The notes under the pieces were generated by a model, which worked only from the letters and a program-made list of their open reading frames with translations, had not been told where the DNA came from and did not search any database. Source: Clostridiales bacterium (GTDB taxonomy: Bacteria; Bacillota; Clostridia; Oscillospirales; Oscillospiraceae). Taken from it: DNA of 64,000 bases. The stretch covers positions 1 through 64,000 of the forward strand of contig SFLH01000015.1 of assembly GCA_004554585.1 (NCBI GenBank), given 5' to 3'. Made by a program: the position numbers and the translations under genes. Below are positions 17,343 to 28,412 of this stretch, in pieces (position 1 is the stretch's first letter; every line of letters begins with the position of its first letter).

Positions 17343-17537
17343 TTACAACAAAATTAGCATCTCCCATTATTAAATTGTCGGTTGCAGTGTACCACCCTTT
17401 GGGCCAAATTACAAGGAAAACTTTCTTTCCTGCGCAAATTTCCCGCCCTTTCCCAGACAATTGCCGGCGGGCTGCCTCAGGTGCCCTGCCGGCGGGTCCC
17501 TCAGCCGCGTCAATGGCGCCGGAGGCGGGTGGGCCTC

Positions 17538-18419
17538 TCATCCCAGGGGGGCACAGGGCAGCCAGCGGCGCTGGACCCCCACCTTGACGGTCTTCTGGCC
17601 GTTGACCGCCTGGCAGATTCCCAGGTGGCCGATGGCGTTGAGAAGCATCACCGTGTCCCGGGTGGACAGACCCTCGTAGCGGGTGATGAAATCGCACAGG
17701 TCCAGGCTGGCCGTCTCCGCCGCCTGGTCCAGGGTATCCCCGGAGGCAATGAAGTAGAGGGTCTCCCCCTCCCTGACCACCGGGTTTGCCAGGCGCACCC
17801 CCTTGAGGAGCTGGGTTTCCACCAGCACCGAGCCGTAGACCTCCAGGCCGCTGTAGCCGATCTCTCCGTCGGCCATGACCCCGTGCAGGTCTCCCAGGGC
17901 CAGCTGGGCGCCGGGGACAAAGACCGGCAGGTAGACCTCTGCCCCCTCTGTGATGTTGGCGCAGTCCATGTTGCCGCCGTGGGCGCCGGGCACCAGGGTG
18001 GGCACCGCCTGGGCGGGCGCCACCCCGATGACCCCGATCATAGGGCGCAGGGGAACGGCCCGTCCGAACAGCTGGGCCGCGCCGTCCCGGAGGGGGACCA
18101 TCTGAAAGGCGTCCCGGCGCACCCGCTTGCCCAGGCAGCCCTTGCCGGCGATCTGCTCGATCATGGCGGTGGGGGAGATGGTGATCTTTTTGATGGTGAC
18201 CTTCAGGGTGTCCCCCGGCTGGGCGCCGGCGATGGCCACCGGGCCGGTGGCCGGGTTGGCAGGCATGGTGTCCCCCTGGTCCTGGGGGGTGTGGTAGTAG
18301 TAGTTGCCAAAGCAGTCCAAGGTCTCAAAGAGGATCTCCTGGCCCGGCTGAGCCAGGGCGGCGGGCCGGCTGTCGGGGCCCAGGGTGGTGACGGTGGTGT
18401 TGGTGGAAATGACGATCAT
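17538..18419 (-). CDS. Acetamidase/formamidase family protein
   Basis: A 293-residue member of the acetamidase/formamidase family, which hydrolyses short amides to ammonia and the carboxylate. Family features are the N-terminal AQPGQEILFETLDCFGNYY region, NPATGPVAIAGAQPGDTL, GVIGVAPA, GAHGGNMDC and GDLHGVMADGEI. Start 18419 follows AAAGGAGCATCCCCT; the frame is open upstream but without ribosome sites. It is encoded just before the ABC importer on the same strand, separated by about 230 bp, so the importer may feed it. Substrate preference cannot be read. Confidence 0.88.
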   Translation of the reverse strand: MIVISTNTTVTTLGPDSRPAALAQPGQEILFETLDCFGNYYYHTPQDQGDTMPANPATGPVAIAGAQPGDTLKVTIKKITISPTAMIEQIAGKGCLGKRVRRDAFQMVPLRDGAAQLFGRAVPLRPMIGVIGVAPAQAVPTLVPGAHGGNMDCANITEGAEVYLPVFVPGAQLALGDLHGVMADGEIGYSGLEVYGSVLVETQLLKGVRLANPVVREGETLYFIASGDTLDQAAETASLDLCDFITRYEGLSTRDTVMLLNAIGHLGICQAVNGQKTVKVGVQRRWLPCAPLG

Positions 18420-18489
18420 AGGGGATGCTCCTTTCTGTCTGGTCTCCCCCCTCCCGGGGGTGGTCCTTCGCCTCCAGCGGCAGCGGCAG

Positions 18490-18552
18490 AGAAAGAAAAA
18501 AAGGTGCCAAAATGCATCCCTTCTACGATCTACGGAATGCATTTCAGCACCT
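18490..18552 (-). terminator. Terminator or attenuator between the serpin and acetamidase genes
   Basis: Minus-strand hairpin: AGGTGC/GCACCT and AAATGCAT/ATGCATTT arms (18502-18517 with 18537-18552) separated by a 2x2 internal loop, with a 19-nt loop and then a U run (A run at 18494-18502 on the plus strand). It lies about 130 bases after the serpin stop and about 80 bases before the acetamidase start. Confidence 0.7.
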
Positions 18553-18678
18553 AAAAACCATTCATCCGATGACGAACAGCCGCATGCAGCTATGGAATTG
18601 TTTGGATGGTTTCATTCTATCAGGCGCCCGCCGTCCTGTCAACCCCCGTCGCCTCACCCGAAGACCTGCCGCGCAAAC

Positions 18679-20136
18679 TCAGCCGGGCTGGGCGACGGTG
18701 CCGGCGAACAGGGGCAGGCCGTCGTCGCTGGCCAGGACAAAGAGGAAGGGGCGGTCCAGGACGAAGTCCACCTCCTCCTCCGGGGGGGCAGCGCTGGTTT
18801 CGCCGGCTATCACCGTGTAGGCCGCGGCGGTGACCCCCTCCTCGTCGATGGCCACCCGGACGCCCTGCTGGGCCTGGGAGAGGAAGATCCCCTGGGTCTG
18901 GGTGGTCATGGGGGAGAAGTCAGAGACAGTGGAATCGAAAACGTCGGTGATCCCCAGCTCTTGCAGGCCGTCCTGGAGGTCCAGATTGCCGGCCACGTCG
19001 AACTTGGGCAGGGAGAGGTTCACCATCAGGTATTTCTGGTTCGTCCAGTTCCCATTGGAGCGAAGAAAGTCCATGGCCTGGTCATCGGCCAGCAGGTCCT
19101 GGGGGGTCAGGCCCTCGTCGGGCAGCAGGAGCCACAGGATGCCCCCGGCGGCCAGGTACAGGCCCACGGCGCTGAAGTGCTCGCCCCAGTAGTAGGTACT
19201 TTGGCGGCTGCTGTGGAGGAAGTCGCAGGTCACGTCCCCGGCAGGGCTGTGGAAGGTCTGGGGGGCGGTGGCGTCGGGTGAGAACTCCCGGCTCCACTTG
19301 GACTGAAACGAAATGGTGCTGGCCAGGGCCAGAACGGTGTTGGCGTCCAGGGTGAGGTCCTGGGTCTGGTCGTCCAGCAGGCCGCCGGTTTGGGTGCTCA
19401 GCCAGTTTTGCAGGGCCTTGTCAAAGTCTGCCGAACCCATCTCCCCCTGGTAGGTGGAGGCATAGTAGTTCTGGGTCAAGGTTTGCATGGTCTCCGGCAC
19501 GAAGGTCACGTCCTGGTTCAGCCACAGGGAGTTGGCCAGAATGCAGGTGTTGGCCCCGTCGGCGCAGTAGTTGGCCTGCCAGACGGCCTGGGCCTGGGCG
19601 CGCAGGGCTTCCACGGTGTCCTGGCCCAGCAGGTCCAAAATTTGCTGGCGGCTGGCGCCGTCGGTGACCTCGGCCAGCATGGCCAGGGCCAGGTAGAGAT
19701 TCACCGGGGAATAGACCTGGTTCTCCTCCTGGGACCCAGCCAGGAACTGCTTCATGCTCTGCTGCCAGAAGGTCTCCAGCCCGGCCGCGTAGCCCTCCGG
19801 CTGCTGGCGGGCCTGCTGGTCGGTCCGCCAGGCGTCATAGGCGGCGGAGAAGGCCTCGTCGTCGTAGGTCCCGTCGGCTTGCAGATAGTCGTCCTCGTTG
19901 GGGTAGGGGGCCATGGCGGGGTAGGCGGCCTCGGCCACAGCGTAGGCGCTGGCGGTGAGAGGGGCGCCGCCTCCCGGCCAGAGGAGGGTGACGCCCAGGA
20001 TGGCCACCACCAGCACGGCGGCAATCACCCCCACCCAGCGGGGGGAGGGACGGCGGCCCTTGCCCCTGGCCTCGCTGCGGGCCAGGATCTCCTCGTCGAT
20101 GCCCTCCATGCTCTCGTACAAATCTTCTCGTTTCAT
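18679..20136 (-). CDS. Membrane-anchored serpin (serine protease inhibitor)
   Basis: A 485-residue serpin. Residues 1-33 are a charged cytoplasmic segment (MKREDLYESMEGIDEEILAR), about 34-53 is a membrane helix and about 115-484 is the serpin fold, outside the cell. The hinge is D431-EEGVTAAAYT and the serpin signature is DRPFLFVL at 461-468. Aligning the reactive loop by eye with alpha-1-antitrypsin puts the scissile bond near Ser448-Ala449, followed by APP, suggesting an elastase- or subtilisin-like target. The P14 hinge residue is Val rather than Thr/Ser. Start 20136 overlaps the sigma factor stop by four bases (ATGA), so the two genes are coupled. The N-terminal segment resembles that of Firmicute proteins encoded after ECF sigma factors. 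Confidence 0.9.
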   Translation of the reverse strand: MKREDLYESMEGIDEEILARSEARGKGRRPSPRWVGVIAAVLVVAILGVTLLWPGGGAPLTASAYAVAEAAYPAMAPYPNEDDYLQADGTYDDEAFSAAYDAWRTDQQARQQPEGYAAGLETFWQQSMKQFLAGSQEENQVYSPVNLYLALAMLAEVTDGASRQQILDLLGQDTVEALRAQAQAVWQANYCADGANTCILANSLWLNQDVTFVPETMQTLTQNYYASTYQGEMGSADFDKALQNWLSTQTGGLLDDQTQDLTLDANTVLALASTISFQSKWSREFSPDATAPQTFHSPAGDVTCDFLHSSRQSTYYWGEHFSAVGLYLAAGGILWLLLPDEGLTPQDLLADDQAMDFLRSNGNWTNQKYLMVNLSLPKFDVAGNLDLQDGLQELGITDVFDSTVSDFSPMTTQTQGIFLSQAQQGVRVAIDEEGVTAAAYTVIAGETSAAPPEEEVDFVLDRPFLFVLASDDGLPLFAGTVAQPG

Positions 20137-20693
20137 GGCAGATATCCCTCCTCTTCCAGGTGCTGCCGCAGCTTTTGGCGGGTGCGGCTGAGCAGCACGG
20201 TGGTGTGGTTGGCGGTCAGGCCGTAGCGCCGGGCGATGTCCGGGATGGCCTCGGTGAAGAAGTAGCGGCGGGTGAACACGTCCCCCTCCCGCTGGGGCAG
20301 GCTCCGGACGAACCGGCCCACGCTCTCGGCCAGCTCCCGGGCGATGACGGTGTCCTCCACGCTGGTCTCCTCCGCCAGGCACTCGGCCAGCTCCTCCAGG
20401 GCCAGGGTCACCTGGCCGCCGCCCCGCTTCTGGGCGGTGTTGGCCTTCCAGCGGTTGAAGCTGAGCCGCCGGGTGATCTTGGCCAGAAACATCCGCAGCA
20501 CCGCCGGCCGGTGGGGGGGTATGGCCTGCCAGGCGTGCAGCCAGGTGTCACTGACACACTCCTCGCAGTCCCGCCCGTCGGCCAGGATGCCCCGGGCCAC
20601 CGCCAGACAATAGGGGCCGTACTTCTCCCGGGAGGCTTCGATGGCGCGGCTGTCCCGCTGCCAGTACAGGGTAAGGATTTGTTCGTCTTCCAT
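20133..20693 (-). CDS. ECF-type RNA polymerase sigma factor
   Basis: A 186-residue sigma-70 family protein with region 2 (about 10-80: YCLAVARGILADGRDCEECVSDTWLHAWQAIPPHRPAVLRMFLAKITRR in outline) and region 4 (about 125-180: LPQREGDVFTRRYFFTEAIPDIARRYGLTANHTTVLLSRTRQKL in outline). It would direct polymerase to a small regulon when released from an inhibitor. The only co-transcribed partner is the membrane-anchored serpin, whose cytoplasmic N-terminus is the obvious candidate for its anti-sigma contact. Confidence 0.9.
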   Translation of the reverse strand: MEDEQILTLYWQRDSRAIEASREKYGPYCLAVARGILADGRDCEECVSDTWLHAWQAIPPHRPAVLRMFLAKITRRLSFNRWKANTAQKRGGGQVTLALEELAECLAEETSVEDTVIARELAESVGRFVRSLPQREGDVFTRRYFFTEAIPDIARRYGLTANHTTVLLSRTRQKLRQHLEEEGYLP

Positions 20694-20733
20694 AAGAAGC
20701 CCTCCTTTCTCTTTTGGGGGGCGGCCTTCTATT

Positions 20734-20765
20734 TATCTACTCAACGTTTGCGGCGAAATCTTACA
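20734..20765 (-). promoter_or_regulatory. Possible ECF-sigma autoregulatory promoter
   Basis: Upstream of the sigma gene, the minus strand has TGTAAG (20760-20765), 13 bases, then CGTTGAGTAGATA (20734-20746). The latter resembles the CGTC-type -10 of Firmicute ECF promoters. The spacing is short, so the call is tentative. Confidence 0.35.
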
Positions 20766-20800
20766 GAGGGAAACGAAAAAAACGGCGTTCTTCCGCAAAG

Positions 20801-21151
20801 TCATTGGCTACACTGGGGGTTGGTCAGGGTAAAGCGTTCGTCCAGGTGCTGGGCGCCCCATTGGCACATCAGCTCCAGCAGGGGTTCCAAAGAGCGCCCC
20901 TTTTCCGTGATGGCGTACTCCACCCGCGGCGGGACTTCCGGGTAGACGGTGCGCTGGACTAAGCCGTCCGCCTCCAGTTCCCGCAGCTGGTTGGTCAGGG
21001 TGCGGGGAGAGAGCTGGGGGATGGCCCGCTGCAGTTCGCCGAAGCGGTGGGTTCCGTCCGAAATCAGCCGCTCCAGGATCAGCGGCTTGCACTTTCCGCC
21101 GATCATTTTTAAGGTCACTTCCATCTCGCAGGACACTTGGATTTTTTCCAT
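20801..21151 (-). CDS. HxlR-family transcriptional regulator
   Basis: A 116-residue single-domain winged-helix regulator with the HxlR pattern: Cys8 near the N-terminus, then LKMIGGKCKPLILERLISDGTHRF-like segments, LSPRTLTNQLRELEADGLVQR and YAITEKGRSL. These proteins often respond to aldehydes or redox stress, sometimes through the conserved Cys. It is divergent from the aldo/keto reductase gene, which it probably controls. Confidence 0.92.
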   Translation of the reverse strand: MEKIQVSCEMEVTLKMIGGKCKPLILERLISDGTHRFGELQRAIPQLSPRTLTNQLRELEADGLVQRTVYPEVPPRVEYAITEKGRSLEPLLELMCQWGAQHLDERFTLTNPQCSQ

Positions 21152-21176
21152 GACGGCCTCCTATGGTAAACTTGAG

Positions 21177-21189
21177 TTCACTTAGTGAA
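21177..21189. promoter_or_regulatory. Palindrome TTCAC-TTA-GTGAA, candidate HxlR operator
   Basis: A perfect dyad with five-base arms lies 26 bases upstream of the HxlR start, within the divergent region shared with the aldo/keto reductase. Position and symmetry fit an operator for a dimeric winged-helix repressor. Confidence 0.45.
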
Positions 21190-21312
21190 ATTATCGTGCG
21201 CACTTGTGGCAGAGACGCTTTCACGATATACTACCCCCTGAAAGTATAGTGGACCGCAGCGACTTTGTAAACCGCAGTGCGGACCAGGAAACGCGAAGCA
21301 GGAGGAGTATGT

Positions 21313-22293
21313 ATGAACCAGAGAAGATTGGGCAGAACCAACCGCATGGTCAGTGAGATCGGCTTGGGGACCTGGCAGCTGGGCACCAAGTGGGGGGAAC
21401 CCTTTGATGAAGCCGAGGCCATGCGCATTCTGGAGGCCAGTTGGGAAAACGGGATCAACCTGATCGACACCGCCGACATCTACAACGACGGCAACAGCGA
21501 GCGGGCCATCGGCCGGTTCCTGCCCCGCCACAAGGACGACGTATTTGTGGTGACCAAGTGTGGCAGAGGGCTGGACCCTCACACCGCCGAGGGCTATACC
21601 CCAGAAAACATGGAGCGTTTCATCGACGGCAGCCTCCGGCGGCTGGGAGTGGAGCGGCTGGACCTGGTGCTGCTCCATTGCCCGCCGACCTCCGTCTATC
21701 GCAAGGATGCCCTCTTTGCCGGGTTGGACCGGCTGGTGCAGAAGGGGAAGCTGGCCCACTATGGCGTGAGCATTGAAAAGGTGTCTGAGGGACTGCAGGC
21801 CATGGAGTATCCCATTGCGGCCATCGAGGTCATCTTCAACCTCTTCCGCCTCAAGCCCGCCGAAGAGCTGCTGCCAGCAGCCCAAGCTAAGGATGTGGGC
21901 ATTTTGGCCCGGGTACCTCTGGCCAGCGGACTGCTCACCGGCCGTTACCGCAAGGACACCGTGTTCGGGGCTGGGGACCACCGCAGCTACAACCGCAACG
22001 GAGAGGCCTTTGACAAGGGAGAGACCTTCTCCGGTGTGGACTATGACCTGGGCCTGCAGGCAGTGGAGGAACTGAAACGACTCTTCCAGACGGAGGATCT
22101 GGTGCCCTACGCCCTGCGCTGGATTTTGATGCACGAGGGGGTCAGCGCGGTGATCCCCGGTGCCAGCCGGAGGGAGCAGGTCCTGTCCAACGTCCGGGCG
22201 GCAAACCTTCCCCCGCTGCGTGAGGAACAGATGCGGGGAGCAGAAGCGATATACGACCGCTATCTCCGTGCCTCGATCCATCCCCATTGGTAA
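21313..22293 (+). CDS. Aldo/keto reductase
   Basis: A 326-residue NADPH-dependent reductase of the aldo/keto reductase fold. The catalytic tetrad fits D52 and Y57 (DTADIYNDG), K82 (VTKCGRG) and H122 (LLHCPP). The cofactor segment VIPGASRREQVLSNV is near the C-terminus. ATG 21313 follows GGAGGAG. The divergent HxlR regulator suggests induction by an aldehyde or quinone stress. Confidence 0.92.
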   Translation: MNQRRLGRTNRMVSEIGLGTWQLGTKWGEPFDEAEAMRILEASWENGINLIDTADIYNDGNSERAIGRFLPRHKDDVFVVTKCGRGLDPHTAEGYTPENMERFIDGSLRRLGVERLDLVLLHCPPTSVYRKDALFAGLDRLVQKGKLAHYGVSIEKVSEGLQAMEYPIAAIEVIFNLFRLKPAEELLPAAQAKDVGILARVPLASGLLTGRYRKDTVFGAGDHRSYNRNGEAFDKGETFSGVDYDLGLQAVEELKRLFQTEDLVPYALRWILMHEGVSAVIPGASRREQVLSNVRAANLPPLREEQMRGAEAIYDRYLRASIHPHW

Positions 22294-22305
22294 ACCAAGA
22301 AGACA

Positions 22306-22350
22306 AAAACAGCCGCCCTGGGTGTCATAACACACCAGGGCGGCTGCTTT
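22306..22350 (+). terminator. Rho-independent terminator
   Basis: A 12-bp stem CAGCCGCCCTGG (22310-22321) / CCAGGGCGGCTG (22335-22346), extended by GTGT/ACAC pairs in the loop, with CTTTTG after it. It ends the reductase transcript. Confidence 0.8.
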
Positions 22351-22358
22351 TGCAGAGG

Positions 22359-22387
22359 TTGACAGTCCTGCGCAATCTTGTTATACT
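22359..22387 (+). promoter_or_regulatory. Sigma-A promoter for the lipoprotein gene
   Basis: TTGACA, 17 bases, then TATACT. It lies 70 bases upstream of the lipoprotein start and just after the preceding terminator. Confidence 0.85.
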
Positions 22388-22457
22388 GCATATAGACGAA
22401 TAAAACCAGAAAAAGAGAAGGGGAAACTGGATTTTTATAACAAAAGGAGGAGCGAAA

Positions 22458-23105
22458 ATGAAAAAGATCACAGGGATCCTTCTGGCAGGACTTCTGATGC
22501 TCTCCCTGGCCGCCTGCGGCAGCAGCCCGGCGGAGACAGACCCGGCAGAGACCACAGAAACCGTCCAGCAGGACGCCGAGGGGGCAGGCAAAGAGACGGC
22601 CACCACCCATCAGTTCCAGTGCGTGGAGGGAGAGGCACAAACGGTCGAAAACCTTATGTTTGAGGAAGACGTGACGGTCAGCGGCGACAAGGGACAGATC
22701 ACGTTTGTCAACTGCGACTTCCAGGGCAATGTGGTCCTCACGGCCAACGAAGGGACCCAGGTGGTGCTGGAGGGCTCCACGGTGGCGGGCCAGTGCATCT
22801 TCCGCAACGAGACCAAGGAGGCCACGTTGGAGTGGTCCTTCCCCAAGTTCCTGGTGGACACGAAGGTAGAGGCAGTCTGTGAGGACTGCATCGGCGCGGT
22901 GCTGCCCATGGGGGATCTGGAGCTGGTCTTTGACGGCCAGACCTATACCATGGCCGACGCGGCACTCTTTGTGGACCTGAGCAATCCCGAGGCGGGCTTT
23001 GTGCCCTACACCGGCCAGGAGGCCAGCTATTTCTGCGTGGTCCAGTGGTGGGAGAACGGGACGAAGAACGTGCTGGTGGAGTGCGAGTACGATCCCAATA
23101 TGTAA
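22458..23105 (+). CDS. Putative lipoprotein, function unknown
   Basis: A 215-residue protein with a lipoprotein signal ending SLAAC (Cys20) and a Thr/Glu/Ala-rich linker to about residue 45. The rest alternates short hydrophobic strands (ITFVNCDFQGNVVLTANEG, VVLEGSTVAGQCIF), suggesting a right-handed beta-helix or stacked beta fold. Four to five cysteines occur in the mature part. Ribosome site AAAGGAGG precedes ATG 22458. I recognise no family. It is a single-gene unit with its own promoter and terminator. Confidence 0.75.
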   Translation: MKKITGILLAGLLMLSLAACGSSPAETDPAETTETVQQDAEGAGKETATTHQFQCVEGEAQTVENLMFEEDVTVSGDKGQITFVNCDFQGNVVLTANEGTQVVLEGSTVAGQCIFRNETKEATLEWSFPKFLVDTKVEAVCEDCIGAVLPMGDLELVFDGQTYTMADAALFVDLSNPEAGFVPYTGQEASYFCVVQWWENGTKNVLVECEYDPNM

Positions 23106-23122
23106 TGATGTAAACGAAACAC

Positions 23123-23154
23123 GGTCCGCCGCAGAGCTTTCTCTGCGGCGGACC
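23123..23154. terminator. Terminator hairpin between converging genes
   Basis: A perfect 14-bp stem (GGTCCGCCGCAGAG / CTCTGCGGCGGACC) with a 4-nt loop, followed by ATTTAT. It lies between the lipoprotein and rlmD, which converge. Confidence 0.7.
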
Positions 23155-23168
23155 ATTTATGGGAAGCG

Positions 23169-24509
23169 TTATTTGAAAAGGCAAGCGACGGTTTCTACAT
23201 GGGCTGTGCGGGGGAAGAGATCGGCCGCCTCGGCGGTCTGGAGGGTGTAGCCCCGCTGGGTGAGCAGCTTCACGTCCCGGGCCAGGGTGGCCGGGTCGCA
23301 GGAGACGTAGACCAGGCGGCGGGGGGCCATCTGGACAATGGCCTCGATGACCGGCAGGGCCAGCCCCTTCCGGGGCGGGTCCACGGTGATGACCTCCGGG
23401 CGCAGGCCCCGGTCGGCCAGGGCCTGGGCGGCTTCGCCGGCGTCGGCGCAGAGGAACTCCGCGTTAGAGATGCCGTTGCGCACGGCGTTGGCCTTGGCGT
23501 CCTCGATGGCGGCGGGGACCACCTCCGCCCCGATGGCCCGGGCGGCCCGCCGGGCCAGGTTCAAGGTGATGGTGCCGATGCCACAATAGAGGTCCAGCAC
23601 GGTCTCCGTCCCCGTCAGCCCCGCCAGGTCCAGGGCCCGGCCGTAGAGGACCTCCGTCTGGTCCCGGTTCACCTGGTAAAAGGAGGGCACCGACAGGCGG
23701 AAGGACAGCCCGCACAAAGTGTCCTCCAAAAAGTCCTGGCCCCAGAGCAGGCGGAACTGCTTGCCCAGAATCACGTTGGTCTTGTCCTGATTGATGGACA
23801 GAACCACCCCCACCAGGCCGGGCTCCGCCTGGCGCAGGGCGTCGATGAGCTCCTGCTGCCGGGGCAGGGCCGTGCCGTTGGCGATCACCGCGCACAGAGA
23901 TTGGCCCCGGCGGTTCACCCGGACGTAAAAATGCCGGATGAGCCCCTGGTGGGCTTTCTCGTCGTAGGCGGGGATGTGGTGCTCTGCCATCCAGTCCCGA
24001 AAGGCCTGCCGCAGGCGGGTGGCGGGCAGGGGCTGGAGCAGGCAGTCCGGGGCGTCGATGACGTCGTGGCTGCGGGCCCGGAAGAAGCCCACCCGGGGCC
24101 CCTCGGCCACGGGAAACTGGATCTTGTTGCGGTAGCGGAAGGGGTCCCGGGCCCCGTGGATCACAGTGACCTCCCCGTCCCAGCCGCCGATGCGCCGCAG
24201 GGCGTCCTGGACCTTTTGCCGCTTGAAGGCCAGCTCCTCGCCATAGGTCATGTGCCGCAGCTGGCAGCCCCCGCACTTGGGGTACTGGGGGCAGTCGGGG
24301 GCTTGGCGGCCGGGGGAGGCCTCCACCACCTGGGCCACCCGCCCCCAGGCGGCGGACTTGCCCACCTTCAGCAGCTGCACCTGGCACAGCTCCCCGGCCA
24401 GGGCCCCCTTGACAAAAACCGCCTGGCCGTCCAGCCGGGCCACCCCTTCCCCGGCGCTGCCGTAGCCCTCCATCCGCAGGGGATGGATCTCGTTCTTCTT
24501 CGCCCCCAT
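23169..24509 (-). CDS. rlmD: 23S rRNA (uracil-C5)-methyltransferase, RlmD/RumA family
   Basis: A 446-residue SAM-dependent methyltransferase that makes 5-methyluridine in RNA. The N-terminal TRAM domain (about 5-60) is followed by the Fe-S cysteines in CPQYPKCGGC, the SAM motif VLDLYCGIGTITL, VDPPRKGL, and the catalytic Cys in YVSCDPATLARD. Start 24509 is preceded by AAAGGAGGGG; the frame extends 16 codons upstream without a ribosome site. In Firmicutes RlmCD-type enzymes can modify both U747 and U1939, so the exact target is not certain. Confidence 0.92.
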   Translation of the reverse strand: MGAKKNEIHPLRMEGYGSAGEGVARLDGQAVFVKGALAGELCQVQLLKVGKSAAWGRVAQVVEASPGRQAPDCPQYPKCGGCQLRHMTYGEELAFKRQKVQDALRRIGGWDGEVTVIHGARDPFRYRNKIQFPVAEGPRVGFFRARSHDVIDAPDCLLQPLPATRLRQAFRDWMAEHHIPAYDEKAHQGLIRHFYVRVNRRGQSLCAVIANGTALPRQQELIDALRQAEPGLVGVVLSINQDKTNVILGKQFRLLWGQDFLEDTLCGLSFRLSVPSFYQVNRDQTEVLYGRALDLAGLTGTETVLDLYCGIGTITLNLARRAARAIGAEVVPAAIEDAKANAVRNGISNAEFLCADAGEAAQALADRGLRPEVITVDPPRKGLALPVIEAIVQMAPRRLVYVSCDPATLARDVKLLTQRGYTLQTAEAADLFPRTAHVETVACLFK

Positions 24510-24547
24510 GCACGCCCCTCCTTTGGCACAGTTTGTCCTTTTTGGGC

Positions 24548-24577
24548 AGTATACCATAGAAAATATTCCGGGGGCAA
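24548..24577 (-). promoter_or_regulatory. Sigma-A promoter for rlmD
   Basis: On the minus strand TTGCCC (24572-24577) is followed after 18 bases by TATACT (24548-24553). It lies about 40 bases upstream of the rlmD start. Confidence 0.65.
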
Positions 24578-24624
24578 CCGGGTTTTTTCCCGGGAATTTC
24601 TACGACTTGTTCACAGTTTCCTCT

Positions 24625-24652
24625 TTTTTCTGGCGGAGGGATGTGGTATAAT
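24625..24652 (+). promoter_or_regulatory. Extended -10 promoter for secA
   Basis: TGG-TATAAT (TATAAT at 24647-24652) is an extended -10 box; the -35 region TTTTTC (24625-24630) is weak. It lies about 100 bases upstream of secA. Confidence 0.6.
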
Positions 24653-24753
24653 GCTGTGACCATTGAGGCTTGCGCCCGGAATTTTTTGGGAAAACAAGCG
24701 AATTTTTGACAAAAACACAGCGGATTCCGCTTTTTGAAAGGATCTATACCAAC

Positions 24754-27504
<2,751 letters not shown>

Positions 27505-27554
27505 GCCCCCCGGCCCTGGGCCGGCCCCCTCCCCTGACGAAACGAGGTCTGCCC

Positions 27555-28370
27555 ATGTCATTCACCAAGCAAACCAAAAACGACGTGGTCTTTCACACCG
27601 CCGACGCCTTCACCGCCGCCGGCGGGGTGGCCCATGGCTTTGCCACCCGCTGGGGCGGCGTGAGCGCTGCCCCCTACGACACCCTGAACCTGGGCATCAC
27701 CCGCCCCGACCAGCGGGCGGCGGTGCGGGAAAATTACCGCCGCTTCTGCACCGCCATCGGGGCGGACGCAGACAGCCTGGTGATGACCCACCAGGTCCAC
27801 GAAGACACCATCCGGACAGCCACCCGGGCTGACGTGCTGCCCGACCTGCTGGACCCCATCGACTATCGGGTGGATGGGCTCATCACCAACGAGCCCGGCC
27901 TGTGCCTGACCATCTACTACGCCGACTGCCTGCCGGTGCTGCTGTATGACCCGGTGAAAAAAGCCATCGCCGCCGTGCACTCGGGCTGGCGGGGCACCAG
28001 CCTGGGCATCGCCCCCCAGGCAGCGAGCAAGATGACCGCCCTGTATGGCAGCGACCCCAAGGACATCCTGGCGGCCATCGGCCCGGGCATCGGGCCCTGC
28101 TGCTTTGAGACCCACGACGACGTGCCCACGGCCATGGAGGAGAAGCTGGGGGAAGGGATTCTCCCCTTCTGCCGGCCCCTGGAAAACGGCAAGTTTTCCG
28201 TGGACCTGAAGGCCATCGTCCGCTGGCAGCTGCTGCAGGTAGGCCTGTCTGACGACCACGTGGACACCCTGCCCCTGTGCACCGCCTGCCATCCAGAACT
28301 CTACTGGTCCCACCGCAAGATGGGCGACCAGCGGGGGAACCACGCCGCCATGCTGCAGCTGCTCCCCTGA
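27555..28370 (+). CDS. pgeF: Purine nucleoside phosphorylase-like / peptidoglycan editing factor (laccase domain)
   Basis: A 271-residue protein of the YfiH/laccase-domain family. Key residues occur in VAHGFATRWGG, MTHQVHEDTI, YYADCLPVLLYDP with AAVHSGWRGT (the conserved His/Cys metal and purine site), GPGIGPCCFET and the C-terminal TCxxH-like CTACHPELYWSHR. Members cleave purine nucleosides by phosphorolysis or edit cell-wall precursors. It is 50 bases after secA and probably co-transcribed. Confidence 0.9.
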   Translation: MSFTKQTKNDVVFHTADAFTAAGGVAHGFATRWGGVSAAPYDTLNLGITRPDQRAAVRENYRRFCTAIGADADSLVMTHQVHEDTIRTATRADVLPDLLDPIDYRVDGLITNEPGLCLTIYYADCLPVLLYDPVKKAIAAVHSGWRGTSLGIAPQAASKMTALYGSDPKDILAAIGPGIGPCCFETHDDVPTAMEEKLGEGILPFCRPLENGKFSVDLKAIVRWQLLQVGLSDDHVDTLPLCTACHPELYWSHRKMGDQRGNHAAMLQLLP

Positions 28371-28412
28371 TCCCCCGTACCTTTTGTTGCTGTTGTAAAG
28401 GAGTCGAGTCCC

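Noticed and set aside
18490..18560. UGGCACC near a terminator, resembling the T-box sequence, upstream of the acetamidase gene
   Set aside because: The motif is in the 3' arm of the hairpin next to the U run, not in the 5' arm as in T-box leaders, and there is no room for a specifier stem.
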